Assembly: GCF_000350485.1 (NCBI RefSeq)
Contig: NZ_AORV01000072.1
Coordinates: 62,001-126,000 of the forward strand
Source: Ruminiclostridium cellobioparum subsp. termitidis CT1112
GTDB taxonomy: Bacteria > Bacillota > Clostridia > Acetivibrionales > DSM-1351
Direction of reading: 5' to 3'
DNA: 64,000 bases
The notes under the pieces were generated by a model. The model was not told the DNA's origin. It did not search any database and was given only the letters and a program-made list of their open reading frames with translations. Below, in pieces: positions 43,457 through 52,284 of this stretch; positions within the stretch are counted from its first letter, which is position 1; every line of letters begins with the position of its first letter. Position numbers and translations under genes: made by a program.

Positions 43457-44227
43457 TTAAATGATTTTTGCAGCACTGTCCATATCTGTATATAATGTTG
43501 CATTGTTATGGATCTTTAAGATTGAGGCAGGGCATTTTTCAGATATGTCACCGGTAACAGTATCAAATACCGCCTGGGCTTTGGTACTTCCCGGAACCAT
43601 ACAAAATATGCAGTCAGCCGCTGCAAGAGCAGGTATTGTAAGTGTCAGCGCATGAGTAGGAACCTTTTCCAGACTTTTGAAGCAGCCGTCGTTCACCTGC
43701 TGCCTCCTGCATTTTTCATCCAGTTCAACCACCTTTACCAGCTCGGGATCGTCGAAAAATGCCACATGAGGGTCGTTAAAGGCTATATGTCCGTTTTCGC
43801 CGATTCCCATACAAACAATATCAGTGGGAAATTGCTTCAGCAGCCCGGCATATCTTTTACATTCCTCATCAATATTGCTTACGTCGCCCTTAAGATAATT
43901 TACAGACTTAAACTGCTGCTTCTCAAACAGCCTGTCTCTGAGAAAATTTCCAAACCCCTGAGGTGCTTCTGGATCCAATCCGATATATTCATCCATATGG
44001 CAGGCGTTGATTCTGCCCCATTCTATTTCCTTATTGTGTGCCAGCGCATGTATAAATTCATTTTGTGAAGGTGCTGCCGCAAAAACTATGTTTATCTCGC
44101 TTTTTGTCTGCAGCAGTTGCTTTACTCTGGCTGTAAATTCTTTGGCAGCCTCCTCGCCAAGTGCTTTCCTTGTGTCATAAATATTTACTTTCAATTTATC
44201 CGCTTGAATTGTTTTTATAATTCCCAT
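43457..44227 (-). CDS. NagB/6-phosphogluconolactonase-family sugar phosphate isomerase or deaminase
   Basis: A cytoplasmic protein of 256 residues from the ATG at 44227 (MGIIKTIQADKLK) after GGGAGG; a longer frame runs back into the SDR gene and is rejected. Family motifs are AAAPSQNEF, HMDEYIGLD, MGIGENGHIAFNDP and VPTHALTLTIPAL. Members deaminate glucosamine-6-phosphate or hydrolyse 6-phosphogluconolactone. This subgroup, with CRRQQVNDGCF, is common in Clostridia but of unproven substrate. Beside a gluconokinase-like kinase it could act on an amino-sugar acid or keto-sugar phosphate. Confidence 0.88.
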   Translation of the reverse strand: MGIIKTIQADKLKVNIYDTRKALGEEAAKEFTARVKQLLQTKSEINIVFAAAPSQNEFIHALAHNKEIEWGRINACHMDEYIGLDPEAPQGFGNFLRDRLFEKQQFKSVNYLKGDVSNIDEECKRYAGLLKQFPTDIVCMGIGENGHIAFNDPHVAFFDDPELVKVVELDEKCRRQQVNDGCFKSLEKVPTHALTLTIPALAAADCIFCMVPGSTKAQAVFDTVTGDISEKCPASILKIHNNATLYTDMDSAAKII

Positions 44228-44241
44228 TGAAATATCCTCCC

Positions 44242-45060
44242 TTATACTCCTCCAAAACTTGAAAAACCGCCGTCCACAGGAACTGTGATCCCCGTCACAA
44301 AGGCTGAGGCCCTTGAAGACAGCCATATCAATGTTCCTACAAGATCACCGGGGTCTCCGAACTTACCCATTGGTGTATGCTGTATCACCTGCCGCCCTCT
44401 TGGAGTCAACTCTCCGCTTTGGGCATCAGTCATTAAAAATCTGTTCTGATCTGTCAGAAAGAAACCCGGAGCAATGGCGTTAACCCTGAGTTTATCCCCA
44501 TACACCTGCGCCATATAGACAGCCAGCCATTGTGTAAAATTACTGACCGCCGCTTTTGCTGCCGCGTATCCCGGTGTACGTGTCAAAGGCCTGTAATAAT
44601 TCATGGAGGAAATATTTATTATCACTCCTCCAGCTGCTTCAGCCATTACACGTCCGAATACCTGTGAGGGCAATACCGCTCCTGCCATTAAATTCAGGTC
44701 AACCACCTTTTGCAAGGCATCAGCTGAAAGATCAAAAAATGAGAGGGTGTCGGAAGTTGTTGCAGCCTTCATATTTCCTCCTACGGCATTTACAAGAATA
44801 TCTATATGGCCGAACTCCTTCCCGATCCTGCCGCACACCTCCCTTATGGAATTTATGTCCATGGCATCCATCTGATAACCCTCTGCTTTTACATTATGCA
44901 CCTGTACGGTACCAGCCACCTTTTTGGCCATTTCCTCCCTTAAATCACAAACTGCAATGCAGGCCCCTGCCGAAGCCAGTCCCTGTGCCATGTCGGTGCC
45001 CAAAATTCCACCACCGCCGAGAATTACGGCGTTCTTCCCCTTTAAGTCAAATAACTCCAT
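44242..45060 (-). CDS. SDR-family oxidoreductase, mannonate-oxidoreductase-like
   Basis: A short-chain dehydrogenase of 272 residues. The cofactor motif is LGGGGILGTDMAQGLA, with LVNAVGGN, and the active site has Ser, Tyr and Lys in ISSMNYY and PGYAAAKAAV. The end PVDGGFSSFGGV and the insertion RFLMTDAQSGELTPRG match SDRs annotated as D-mannonate oxidoreductase (fructuronate reductase) in Bacillus and Clostridia. It probably reduces or oxidises a keto-sugar acid. It lies 14 bases upstream of the NagB-like gene. Confidence 0.88.
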   Translation of the reverse strand: MELFDLKGKNAVILGGGGILGTDMAQGLASAGACIAVCDLREEMAKKVAGTVQVHNVKAEGYQMDAMDINSIREVCGRIGKEFGHIDILVNAVGGNMKAATTSDTLSFFDLSADALQKVVDLNLMAGAVLPSQVFGRVMAEAAGGVIINISSMNYYRPLTRTPGYAAAKAAVSNFTQWLAVYMAQVYGDKLRVNAIAPGFFLTDQNRFLMTDAQSGELTPRGRQVIQHTPMGKFGDPGDLVGTLIWLSSRASAFVTGITVPVDGGFSSFGGV

Positions 45061-45078
45061 TTTAACTTTATGCCTCCC

Positions 45079-46026
45079 CTATGATTCATTTTCCAGTATC
45101 CTGAGCAAATTGACGGCCGATGCCATAGCCATCTTCTCATTGGCTTCCTTTGTAAATGCTCCTATATGTGAAGTCAGTATGAAATTGTCCAGGGATAAAA
45201 GCCTGTGTTCCCCGGGCGGTTCCTTTGAAAAAACATCCTCTGCCGCGCCTGCAATAACCCCGTTGACCAGGGCATCATACAAATCATTTTCCTCCACCAG
45301 CTCTCCCCTGGAAGTATTTATAAGATATGCCGCCGACTTCATTTTCTCCAGAGCTTTCCGGTTGATCATATGCTTTGTTTCATCAGTCAGAGGCATATGC
45401 AGAGTAATAAAGTCGGAGTTTCGGAGTATTTCCTCAACTCCGGTTAACTCTATTCCATATCGAATAATATTTACGTCATTTGCATTCACAAACGGGTCAT
45501 ATGCTGAAATTTTCATGCCAAGGCCATCAGCCATTCTTGCGACCTCCCTGCCTATGCAGCCCAGCCCCAGTATCCCCAGAGTTTTACCGGTAATTTCAAC
45601 ACCTTTTTTTCTATCCCAGCCGCCTTTTCTGGTGCTGCCTGCCGAATAGGGAATATCTCTGGCAAGAGTAAACATCAAACCTATGGCCAGCTCTGCTACA
45701 GACGTGGCATTGGTTCCAGCAGCTCTTTCCACTGATATTTCAAGCTTCCTTGCGGCCTCCAGATCAATGTTGTCAAGCCCTGCACCATATTTTGACACCG
45801 CCCTGAGTTTATGTGAACTTTTTAAGACTTTTTCGGTTACAGGATCAATGCCTACAATAATCCCGTCAGCGCCGGCACATTTTTCAATCATCTGTTCTTC
45901 TGTAAATGCCATCCCGGTGTCATTGATTATTGTTTCAAAGCCCCGTTCCTTCAAAAGCCCACAAGCAGGTATACCCGACTCCTGAAACGACCTGGGCGTA
46001 ATAAGTACTTTTTTCACCATCTTCAC
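45079..46026 (-). CDS. D-isomer-specific 2-hydroxyacid dehydrogenase
   Basis: An NAD(P)-dependent dehydrogenase of 315 residues, phosphoglycerate-dehydrogenase-like but without ACT domain. The Rossmann motif is GILGLGCIGREVARMA, and Arg, Glu and His of the active site lie in INTSRGE, DVFSKEPPG and LTSHIGAFT. The start may be the GTG at 46026, directly abutting the stop of the flavoprotein gene, or the ATG two codons later. This is the second such enzyme in the window after 29713-30726; they are diverged paralogues in separate operons. A hydroxy or keto sugar acid is the likely substrate. Confidence 0.9.
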   Translation of the reverse strand: MKMVKKVLITPRSFQESGIPACGLLKERGFETIINDTGMAFTEEQMIEKCAGADGIIVGIDPVTEKVLKSSHKLRAVSKYGAGLDNIDLEAARKLEISVERAAGTNATSVAELAIGLMFTLARDIPYSAGSTRKGGWDRKKGVEITGKTLGILGLGCIGREVARMADGLGMKISAYDPFVNANDVNIIRYGIELTGVEEILRNSDFITLHMPLTDETKHMINRKALEKMKSAAYLINTSRGELVEENDLYDALVNGVIAGAAEDVFSKEPPGEHRLLSLDNFILTSHIGAFTKEANEKMAMASAVNLLRILENES

Positions 46027-48630
46027 CTACTTTACAATGATTTTCTTATTGATCATTCTGATATTTTTGTTGGGACAGCGGTTAAAACACATTCCGCAGG
46101 CTACACATTCTTCACTGTTGATTTGGAGCCTGTCGGGTTCTCCGACACCGATTGCAAACTCACCGCAAATGGATTTACATAAGCCGCAGCCTTCACCGCA
46201 GCCGCAGTTCAGGCATTTTCCGGCCTCAGCTACGACTTCTTCTTCACTGAGTGTTTTTGTGTTGAGTTTGCTCTCATCCTTGAAATATCCGGTTCTTTTC
46301 AAGACATACTTTTTGGAAATCACGGGGTATTCAGGTTCAAACTCGAGCACCGCAGCCTCTTTTGCCAGAAATTTATCTATTGAGCATGCGGCACGTTTTC
46401 CATCTGCAATGGCAGAAATAACCGAATCAATCCCTCTGATATTTCCGCCTGCAAAAACTCCTTCAATATTTGTTAGATTGGATTCTTTACGGCAAATCAG
46501 TGTTATATTTTCATCCAATTCCAGTTCAGCCGTACAATTGTCGTCATACCTCCTGTTACCGGTTAAAATAACTGTTTCACAGGGGATTTCATAGGAAGCA
46601 AATGCAGCCTTCTCCGTTTTTCTCCGACCGCTTTCATCAGGGCAGCACAATACCAGATTAGTCATATGTATTCCTGTTACTTTACCGTTCATAGTTTGAA
46701 TAGCCTTTGGAGCCGAAAGATTCATAAGCCTTATGCCTTCCTCTTCGGCATGTTCAATATCCTCCTGTGTAGCCGGAATTTCATCTCTGGTACATTCATA
46801 AATGACATATACCTCTTCTGCACCCAGTCTTTTGGCTGTCCTGGCAGCATCCAGAGCAGTAAAATCATTTCCGGCGACAACCACTCTGCCCTTCAGCTTA
46901 TGAAGCTTCCCTTCAAATACATTTTTCATGAAGGATATGGAGGATAAAGCACCGTCGGCATCACGGCCCGGAATATTTCCTTTTACTCCGGTTCCGGCTC
47001 CCATTCCAAAAAATATGGCTGCATAATGCTGCTTCTTAAGTGACTCCACGGTGTAATCCCTGCCCAACGCCTTTCCGGTCACAAAATCCACTCCAAGGTC
47101 TTTAAGCATTTCGATTTCAGCATCCAGAATTTCAGGGGCCATCTTAAATCCGGACGCACCATATCTTAACGTTCCGCCGGTATAGCTCTCCTTTTCAAAC
47201 ACAGTTACAGCATATCCTGCCGTAGCAAGATAATATGCACAGGACAGTCCGGCCGGCCCGGATCCTATAACCGCAATATTTTGATTTTTTTTATCCGCCG
47301 TTGGTTTTCCTGACACCCATCCGGTTTTTTTTCCATAATCCAGTACAAATCTTTTTATTTCGCGTATATGCACCGGCTGGCCCGTATCTCCCCGTGTACA
47401 TGCCGCTTCGCATGGATGATCGCATATGTGGGCACATACCGATTGCAGGGGATTCTTACCCATTATCAGGTCGAAAGCCGCTCTGAAGTCTCTTTGTGCC
47501 ACTTTTTGTATGTAAGCCTGTGCAGGTACATGAAGCGGACATGCTGCTTTACACGGTGCTGCCAGGTTGGGTTTTGATATTTGGGCATATCCGTCATACA
47601 GCGTCAGCTCAGGTGCACTTTTTACCTCGGGTACAATGAGATCGCGCATATCTCCCGCTGCTTTATATCCGTTTTGAAGCATGAATTTTTTCAATGCAGC
47701 TATTTGCCCCTCAATAAATCCAAACCCGCTTATGAGCGTTTCGGAACATATACCTACCAGATCTGCTCCCGACATGATCATCTCGGCAGCATCCTTATAG
47801 TTTCGTACTCCGCCGGCCTGCATGATTTTGCCTTCAGGTCCCAGGGCTTTCCTCATTTCATATGTGTCCCTTAAAGCAAGGGGCTTCAGCCAGGCTCCGG
47901 AATAGCAGGACATACTGATCTCCTCCTGCAGATGGTAAGCCGACTTTTTAGGGTCTTTCAGGTTGATGGGGGGAATTCCGAGACGGTTTGAGGTTCCTCC
48001 CACCGCATCTGCTCCGGCCTCATATGCCGCCCTGGCAATTTGTGCTATCCTGCCGCCTTCGGGAGTAAGCTTTACAAATACGGGTATTTTTATATTTTTT
48101 TTGATCTCTCCGACAACCTCCGCTACGACTTCGGCCTGCTGTCCCAAGCTGGCTCCGGTGCGTATGCCGCAGCCGTTGTCCCCGCCTGCCGAGAGCTCAA
48201 CATTAAATGACATGTTGGGACAGCACATATTCAACTCAATAATATCAGCGCCTGCCTCTTCAAATTTCCGGGCCATGTTAACCCAGCCCTCAACACCCCT
48301 GTCACCTGCATATGTAATATTGGCCATCAATATCAGTTCTTTCAGCACCTTTTTTGCATCTTCTACCAGCTTTAAGCCTTCAAAGAATTTTAATCTTTTT
48401 TCTGCCGTAAAGCACAGTGCATTTCTGTCCTCGAATACCGCATATCTCGGCACCCTGTTTATATAAGGTTCAGGATCAATGGTAAGCTTGATGCTGGCTG
48501 CCGCCCATCCGGTCTCCTCAATGCGGAGAAGCTGTTTGACCGATTTGGTCGTCGGACCTGATGCCACATAAAACGGATTTTTAAAAGTAATTCCTCCGAC
48601 TTCCACAGGTAAATACAAATCATTTTTCAC
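46027..48630 (-). CDS. Dihydropyrimidine-dehydrogenase-like flavoprotein with rearranged domain order
   Basis: An FMN/FAD/Fe-S oxidoreductase of 867 residues. Order: PreA-like FMN barrel (about 1-335; ELNMCCPNMS, PVFVKLTPEG), PreT-like N-terminal cluster cysteines (CKAACPLHVPAQAY near 360 and CAHICDHPCEAACTRG near 400), FAD/NAD domains (AVIGSGPAGLSCAYYLA near 458), and C-terminal ferredoxin-type cysteines (CLNCGCGEGCGLCKSICG near 810, CVACGMCFNRCP near 847). In known DPD the PreT part comes first and the barrel later; here the PreT module sits between the barrel and ferredoxin parts of PreA. The GTG start overlaps the upstream gene. Substrate is unknown; the operon suggests a sugar-acid or amide compound. 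Confidence 0.87.
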   Translation of the reverse strand: MKNDLYLPVEVGGITFKNPFYVASGPTTKSVKQLLRIEETGWAAASIKLTIDPEPYINRVPRYAVFEDRNALCFTAEKRLKFFEGLKLVEDAKKVLKELILMANITYAGDRGVEGWVNMARKFEEAGADIIELNMCCPNMSFNVELSAGGDNGCGIRTGASLGQQAEVVAEVVGEIKKNIKIPVFVKLTPEGGRIAQIARAAYEAGADAVGGTSNRLGIPPINLKDPKKSAYHLQEEISMSCYSGAWLKPLALRDTYEMRKALGPEGKIMQAGGVRNYKDAAEMIMSGADLVGICSETLISGFGFIEGQIAALKKFMLQNGYKAAGDMRDLIVPEVKSAPELTLYDGYAQISKPNLAAPCKAACPLHVPAQAYIQKVAQRDFRAAFDLIMGKNPLQSVCAHICDHPCEAACTRGDTGQPVHIREIKRFVLDYGKKTGWVSGKPTADKKNQNIAVIGSGPAGLSCAYYLATAGYAVTVFEKESYTGGTLRYGASGFKMAPEILDAEIEMLKDLGVDFVTGKALGRDYTVESLKKQHYAAIFFGMGAGTGVKGNIPGRDADGALSSISFMKNVFEGKLHKLKGRVVVAGNDFTALDAARTAKRLGAEEVYVIYECTRDEIPATQEDIEHAEEEGIRLMNLSAPKAIQTMNGKVTGIHMTNLVLCCPDESGRRKTEKAAFASYEIPCETVILTGNRRYDDNCTAELELDENITLICRKESNLTNIEGVFAGGNIRGIDSVISAIADGKRAACSIDKFLAKEAAVLEFEPEYPVISKKYVLKRTGYFKDESKLNTKTLSEEEVVAEAGKCLNCGCGEGCGLCKSICGEFAIGVGEPDRLQINSEECVACGMCFNRCPNKNIRMINKKIIVK

Positions 48631-49723
48631 AATAGCTACTTCCCCTCTGCTTGCTGATCAACTTAGGATTCACGATTTTTATTCCCTCTCTGGCCGATTT
48701 ATATATCAAATTGACCACTTTCAATGCCTCAAGCCCGTCAATACCTCTCAAACCGGTTTTTGCATCTTGATTTTTCAGGCAGCATTCCATAAAGTGTCTA
48801 ATTTCGCCTACATAACCCAGGTTGAACTTCTCGTCTACGGCGGGTTTTGACCAGCCGGTGGTTATTTCGGCCTTTTCAACGGTATAGCTCAGCCCCGGCA
48901 TGGAGTAACAGCTTATGGCCGATGAGAAGGTCAGGTCAATATGCATGCACCCCTCGGTACCATATATATCTATAACATCCTCCATACCGCCCGTTGTAAC
49001 ATAATTTGCCTCCAGAAGCGCCGATGTTCCGTCTTCGAATTTGATCATACAGGCCGACCAGTCTTCCCCTTCCATCTGTTTATGAACCAGGTTAGTTTCT
49101 GCTCCTCCTGAAGTCATTGCAACCAGCTCGGTCCAGCTTCCCTCCTTTAAGGCAAGCATGAAGCCAACCGGATGTATCCCCAGATGAACCATACAACCGC
49201 CGCCGCAATACTTAAGCGTTTGAGCAAACGGCGAATGCGAACCGCAATGGCATTCCCTCGCCCTTATGTACAGCGGCTTTCCTATACCGCCTTCCTTAAT
49301 TACAGCCAATGCCTTGTTCATAGCTGGTGCAAACAGCCAATCCTCGGCATAGAACAGCTTTTTCCCTGCTTTTTCAGCTGCTTCCACCATTCGGGCAGCC
49401 TCTTCCACCGTTGTGGAAAGCGGCTTTTCAGATATTACATGCAACCCCTTTTTAAAGGCTGCAACAGCTGCATCACAGTGCAGAAAATTGGGCATACAAA
49501 TATCTGCAATATCGCAATCCGCCTCTGCTATGGCCTTTTCATAATTGTCATACACCTTGTAATTCCGAAGACCGTACCTCTCGGCAAGAGCTTCCACCCT
49601 TGATACATCCTTGTCACAGATGGCTGTTACCTCGGCAATATCAGTGCATCTTGCATAGCCGTCCATGTGCAGGTCGGCACTGAAGGCAGCACCAATCAGC
49701 AATACCCTGACTTTTTTATTCAT
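48620..49723 (-). CDS. Gfo/Idh/MocA-family oxidoreductase
   Basis: An NAD(P)-dependent sugar or polyol dehydrogenase of 367 residues from the ATG at 49723, seven bases after GGAGGG. The cofactor domain begins VRVLLIGAAFSADLHMDGYA, with VISEKPLSTTVEEAARM as the EKP motif. The C-terminal domain has CGGGCMVHLGIHPVGFML near the catalytic His/Asp region. The first glycine-rich loop reads GAAFSA rather than GxGxxG, a mild deviation. It heads the second operon, overlapping the next gene by 11 bases. Family members oxidise inositols, amino sugars or glucosides, some at C3. Confidence 0.92.
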   Translation of the reverse strand: MNKKVRVLLIGAAFSADLHMDGYARCTDIAEVTAICDKDVSRVEALAERYGLRNYKVYDNYEKAIAEADCDIADICMPNFLHCDAAVAAFKKGLHVISEKPLSTTVEEAARMVEAAEKAGKKLFYAEDWLFAPAMNKALAVIKEGGIGKPLYIRARECHCGSHSPFAQTLKYCGGGCMVHLGIHPVGFMLALKEGSWTELVAMTSGGAETNLVHKQMEGEDWSACMIKFEDGTSALLEANYVTTGGMEDVIDIYGTEGCMHIDLTFSSAISCYSMPGLSYTVEKAEITTGWSKPAVDEKFNLGYVGEIRHFMECCLKNQDAKTGLRGIDGLEALKVVNLIYKSAREGIKIVNPKLISKQRGSSYCEK

Positions 49724-49806
49724 TATTACTTGTCCCTCCAATATAATCTCCGTTAAAGGTATTAATTAAGTTAACATAAATCGGTGTACATTATATTCAC
49801 ATGCAG

Positions 49807-49829
49807 CAATGTAACCGGTGATTACATTG
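49807..49829. promoter_or_regulatory. Palindromic operator candidate upstream of the Gfo/Idh operon
   Basis: CAATGTAA and TTACATTG form a perfect 8-bp inverted repeat with a 7-base spacer, about 84 bases before the first gene of the operon. It overlaps the expected -35 region of a minus-strand TATAAT at 49790-49795. No regulator gene adjoins, so the binding protein is unknown. Confidence 0.55.
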
Positions 49830-50005
49830 TAGTGGAAGGAGTATTCTTTTCACATGGATTCATTTTATATTTACTATGGATTTGTTTTATACCGGTAAAA
49901 ATAACTGACCGGGTAATTATTGAAATAAAATTTTTACATTTATGTTATAAAATCGCTCCATACTTTTCCAAATTTAATTCAACTAAAATTAATATTAACA
50001 ACATA

Positions 50006-50069
50006 GTGGTCTGTAACACCTAAAACCTAAGTGTTGTCCGGCGAGAAAAATTTAGGTTTTACAGATCAC
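50006..50069 (+). ncRNA. Structured leader, possible pseudoknot, of the secreted protein gene
   Basis: GTGGTCTGT (50006-50014) closes with ACAGATCAC (50061-50069). Inside, AACAC (50015-50019) can pair with GTGTT (50031-50035), and the loop between, AAAACCTAA (50022-50030), is complementary over nine bases to TTAGGTTTT (50052-50060). The two inner helices can form an H-type pseudoknot within the outer stem, or the nine-base helix can form alone. The structure ends 48 bases before the ATG, so translational or stability control is possible. No known class is recognised. Confidence 0.55.
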
Positions 50070-50117
50070 AAAGTGCACATCCAAATAAATTAACCAAAAT
50101 TGAAAGGGGAATTTAAA

Positions 50118-51887
50118 ATGAAGGGGAAAGTGTACAAACTATTGAAGGCAAGGCTTCTGCCGGTATTATTATCTGCGGCCGTTATTGTCACCATGCAGTT
50201 ATCTCTGCCCGTTTATGCAGCATATGCCAATGCAGCCGCAGGCAAGACCGTGACTGCAAGTACCACCATGACAGGCTCGGCAGCATTAGCAACGGACGGC
50301 AATAAGGACACTGCCAATCATCTGGGAGTAAATCAGGGTCTGCAGTGGATTCAGATTGATCTGGGAGCCGGTTACAGTATCAATAAAATCAACCTCTGGC
50401 ACTATTTCGGCGATGGCAGGACATATCATGACGTAATTGTAAGAACTTCAACTACAGCAGATTTCAGCAGCGGAGTAAATACCGTTTTTAACAATGACAC
50501 AAACAACAGTGCAGGCTTCGGAGCCGGATCGGATACGGAATATGCCGAAACCAGCAGCGGAAAAACCATTAATTTTTCTGCTATTAATGCAAGATATGTA
50601 AGGCTGTATTCAAACGGAAGCAGTTCAAATGCCTTCAACCACTATGTGGAGGTGGAAGTCTGGACTGCCGATGTGCAGGCACCTGCCGCTTCCATATATG
50701 TTCCCTCGAAAAATGAACAGGGTATGTGGATCTGTCTTGACGGCTCAAATTCTGCCGGTACCAATCCAATGGGCGTCAGCGGAGACTTCTCGGGCATAAA
50801 ATCATACAGCTGGGATTTCGGCGACGGCTCACAGGTTGATACGGGAGCCTTCAATAACACTATAACCCATAAATATGCTTCAGCCGGAACATATAACGTG
50901 TCACTTACCGTAACCGACTATAACAATTTAACAGCAACAACCACTGCTACAGTCAATGTGGCAGCTTCTCTTCCCAAAGCAGTGCCAAACGGATTTACCG
51001 CGTCAGATATCAACAATGCCATAGCATCACTTAATGGAAACCCCGGCATTGTGAATCTTCCTGCAGGTACATATTCCGTTTCAACAACAATCAAGGTTCC
51101 TGCAAATGTTGTTTTACAGGGTGCCGGAACCACAACCGTTCTGAAAAGTGCTGCCGATCCGGCCATTTCAATAACAGGCAACAATGCAAGGATAACAAAC
51201 CTGAAACTTCAGGGTCCGGGACTGGAGACCGAAGGTATAGCCGCATCGGGCTTTAAAAATGTAATGATCGATCATTGTGACATTTCAAACTTCTCCATAG
51301 CCAATACTGCAGGAACCTACAGCTCGGTCACATATGAATTCAATACCATTCATGACAATACAAAAGATGGGCTTGGCTATGGCGTAATGGTTGTTTCAGG
51401 AGCCTACGCCATGATAAGAAAAAATGAATTTTATGATAACCGCCACTCTGTTGCAGGAGGAGGAAAGGGATCACAGGCAGGCTGGAAAACCTCCTATGAC
51501 ATTTACCAGAATACAATCGGCCATGCCGACAACAGTACGGCAGATGTGACCGTCGACGCCCATGCCGGAACACAGGGCAGAATCAGAATAAACAATAATA
51601 CCTTTAAAGACCATCAATATTCCATTGGTCTGAGAGACGGCTGGGGTGAAATAAAAGGAAACAGCTTTACAAACATAAACCAGTACATCTGCAAATTTGA
51701 CAAACCCGTATACAGCGACGGTGTTACTATTCCCGGTGCGGGCTGCAACAATTTTGACATCTCGGGAAATACCATCACAAATTGCAATGTTTACTGGCGT
51801 ATGCTCTATGGAGCAGGCAATATCGTTTTAAACGGAAAGAATATAGACAGCATGATCCCGTATACCGGAACCGGAATATGGCAGTGA
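50118..51887 (+). CDS. Secreted discoidin-PKD-beta-helix protein (possible polysaccharide lyase)
   Basis: A secreted protein of 589 residues from the ATG at 50118, after GAAAGGGGA. A signal peptide (1 to about 35, ending LSLPVYAAYA) is followed by an F5/8-type carbohydrate-binding domain (about 40-190), a PKD domain (about 200-285; YSWDFGDGS, HKYASAGTYNVSLTVTDY) and a right-handed parallel beta-helix (about 290-589; GNNARITNLKLQG, MIDHCDISNF). The helix resembles pectate-lyase-3 or glycosidase folds. No dockerin or S-layer domain is seen, so it is probably free in the medium. The enzyme activity, if any, cannot be fixed from sequence. Confidence 0.88.
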   Translation: MKGKVYKLLKARLLPVLLSAAVIVTMQLSLPVYAAYANAAAGKTVTASTTMTGSAALATDGNKDTANHLGVNQGLQWIQIDLGAGYSINKINLWHYFGDGRTYHDVIVRTSTTADFSSGVNTVFNNDTNNSAGFGAGSDTEYAETSSGKTINFSAINARYVRLYSNGSSSNAFNHYVEVEVWTADVQAPAASIYVPSKNEQGMWICLDGSNSAGTNPMGVSGDFSGIKSYSWDFGDGSQVDTGAFNNTITHKYASAGTYNVSLTVTDYNNLTATTTATVNVAASLPKAVPNGFTASDINNAIASLNGNPGIVNLPAGTYSVSTTIKVPANVVLQGAGTTTVLKSAADPAISITGNNARITNLKLQGPGLETEGIAASGFKNVMIDHCDISNFSIANTAGTYSSVTYEFNTIHDNTKDGLGYGVMVVSGAYAMIRKNEFYDNRHSVAGGGKGSQAGWKTSYDIYQNTIGHADNSTADVTVDAHAGTQGRIRINNNTFKDHQYSIGLRDGWGEIKGNSFTNINQYICKFDKPVYSDGVTIPGAGCNNFDISGNTITNCNVYWRMLYGAGNIVLNGKNIDSMIPYTGTGIWQ

Positions 51888-52284
51888 TGAAACTTATTTG
51901 ACACAAAAATGTTTAATGTAAAAATAAGAGAATTGTAAATAATACAGTACCGATAATAGTGCTCCCGTGCTAACATCAAAAAATGGATAGCTCACAAAGT
52001 ACATGCTTGAAATTTGTACGGCTCATCACAAGTATTTTGGCTGTCGCAGAACACTCAACCTCCTGTTTCGGGGTTCTGCTCAAATCGGCTTCCTGCCGAT
52101 TTGCCAGCAAAAACACTTGTGTTTCGCCAATAATTTCAGGCATGTACTTTTAATAGAGCTTACCATTTTTTGAAGTTGCACTCGCGCACTATTATAATTT
52201 TTCTGCAAATTTCAATTGTATTAGTTTTACGGCATCTCCTGCTGCTCCCATCTCTATTCAAGCAGCAGGGGACTGTATAATTAC
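51888..52284. other. Gap holding repeat copy 4
   Basis: A 397-base gap between convergent genes. Copy 4 of the structured repeat fills 51953-52195. Outside it, a stretch around 52205-52225 (ATTTCAATTG and neighbours) still resembles the outer part of copy 3, indicating a decayed full-length element. Close to the minus-strand gene, AGCAGCAGG arms on either side of a CTCCC/CTATTCAAG stretch could pair. No coding frame is evident. Confidence 0.5.
51953..52195 (-). repeat. Structured repeat family, copy 4
   Basis: A 243-base imperfect palindrome closed by ATAATAGTGC (51953) and GCACTATTAT (52195). Read on minus, it opens GTGCGCGAGTGCAACTTC and ends GATGTTAGCACGGGAGCAC. Long arms share AAAAAATGG and AAGTACATG on both sides. 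The apex has GCTGGC, hairpin AAATCGGC-AGGAA-GCCGATTT (52082-52102), GAGCAGAAC, a second loop AGGAG between AAC and GTT, and GTTCTGCGACAGC. The order matches copies 1-3. It lies between convergent genes, where it may also end transcription. Terminal repeats are degenerate. Confidence 0.85.

Larger units (their letters stand above)
49724..50117. other. Divergent control region with operator and leader hairpin
   Basis: A 394-base gap between the Gfo/Idh operon (minus) and the secreted protein gene (plus). It contains a palindromic operator-like repeat (49807-49829) with a TATAAT-like element on minus at 49790-49795, and the structured leader at 50006-50069. The rest is AT-rich with no open frame of note. 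Confidence 0.55.

Noticed and set aside
44228-44326. A 33-residue N-terminal extension of the NagB-like protein
   Set aside because: It overlaps the end of the SDR gene in another frame and lacks a ribosome site; the ATG at 44227 has GGGAGG before it and family-like sequence after it.
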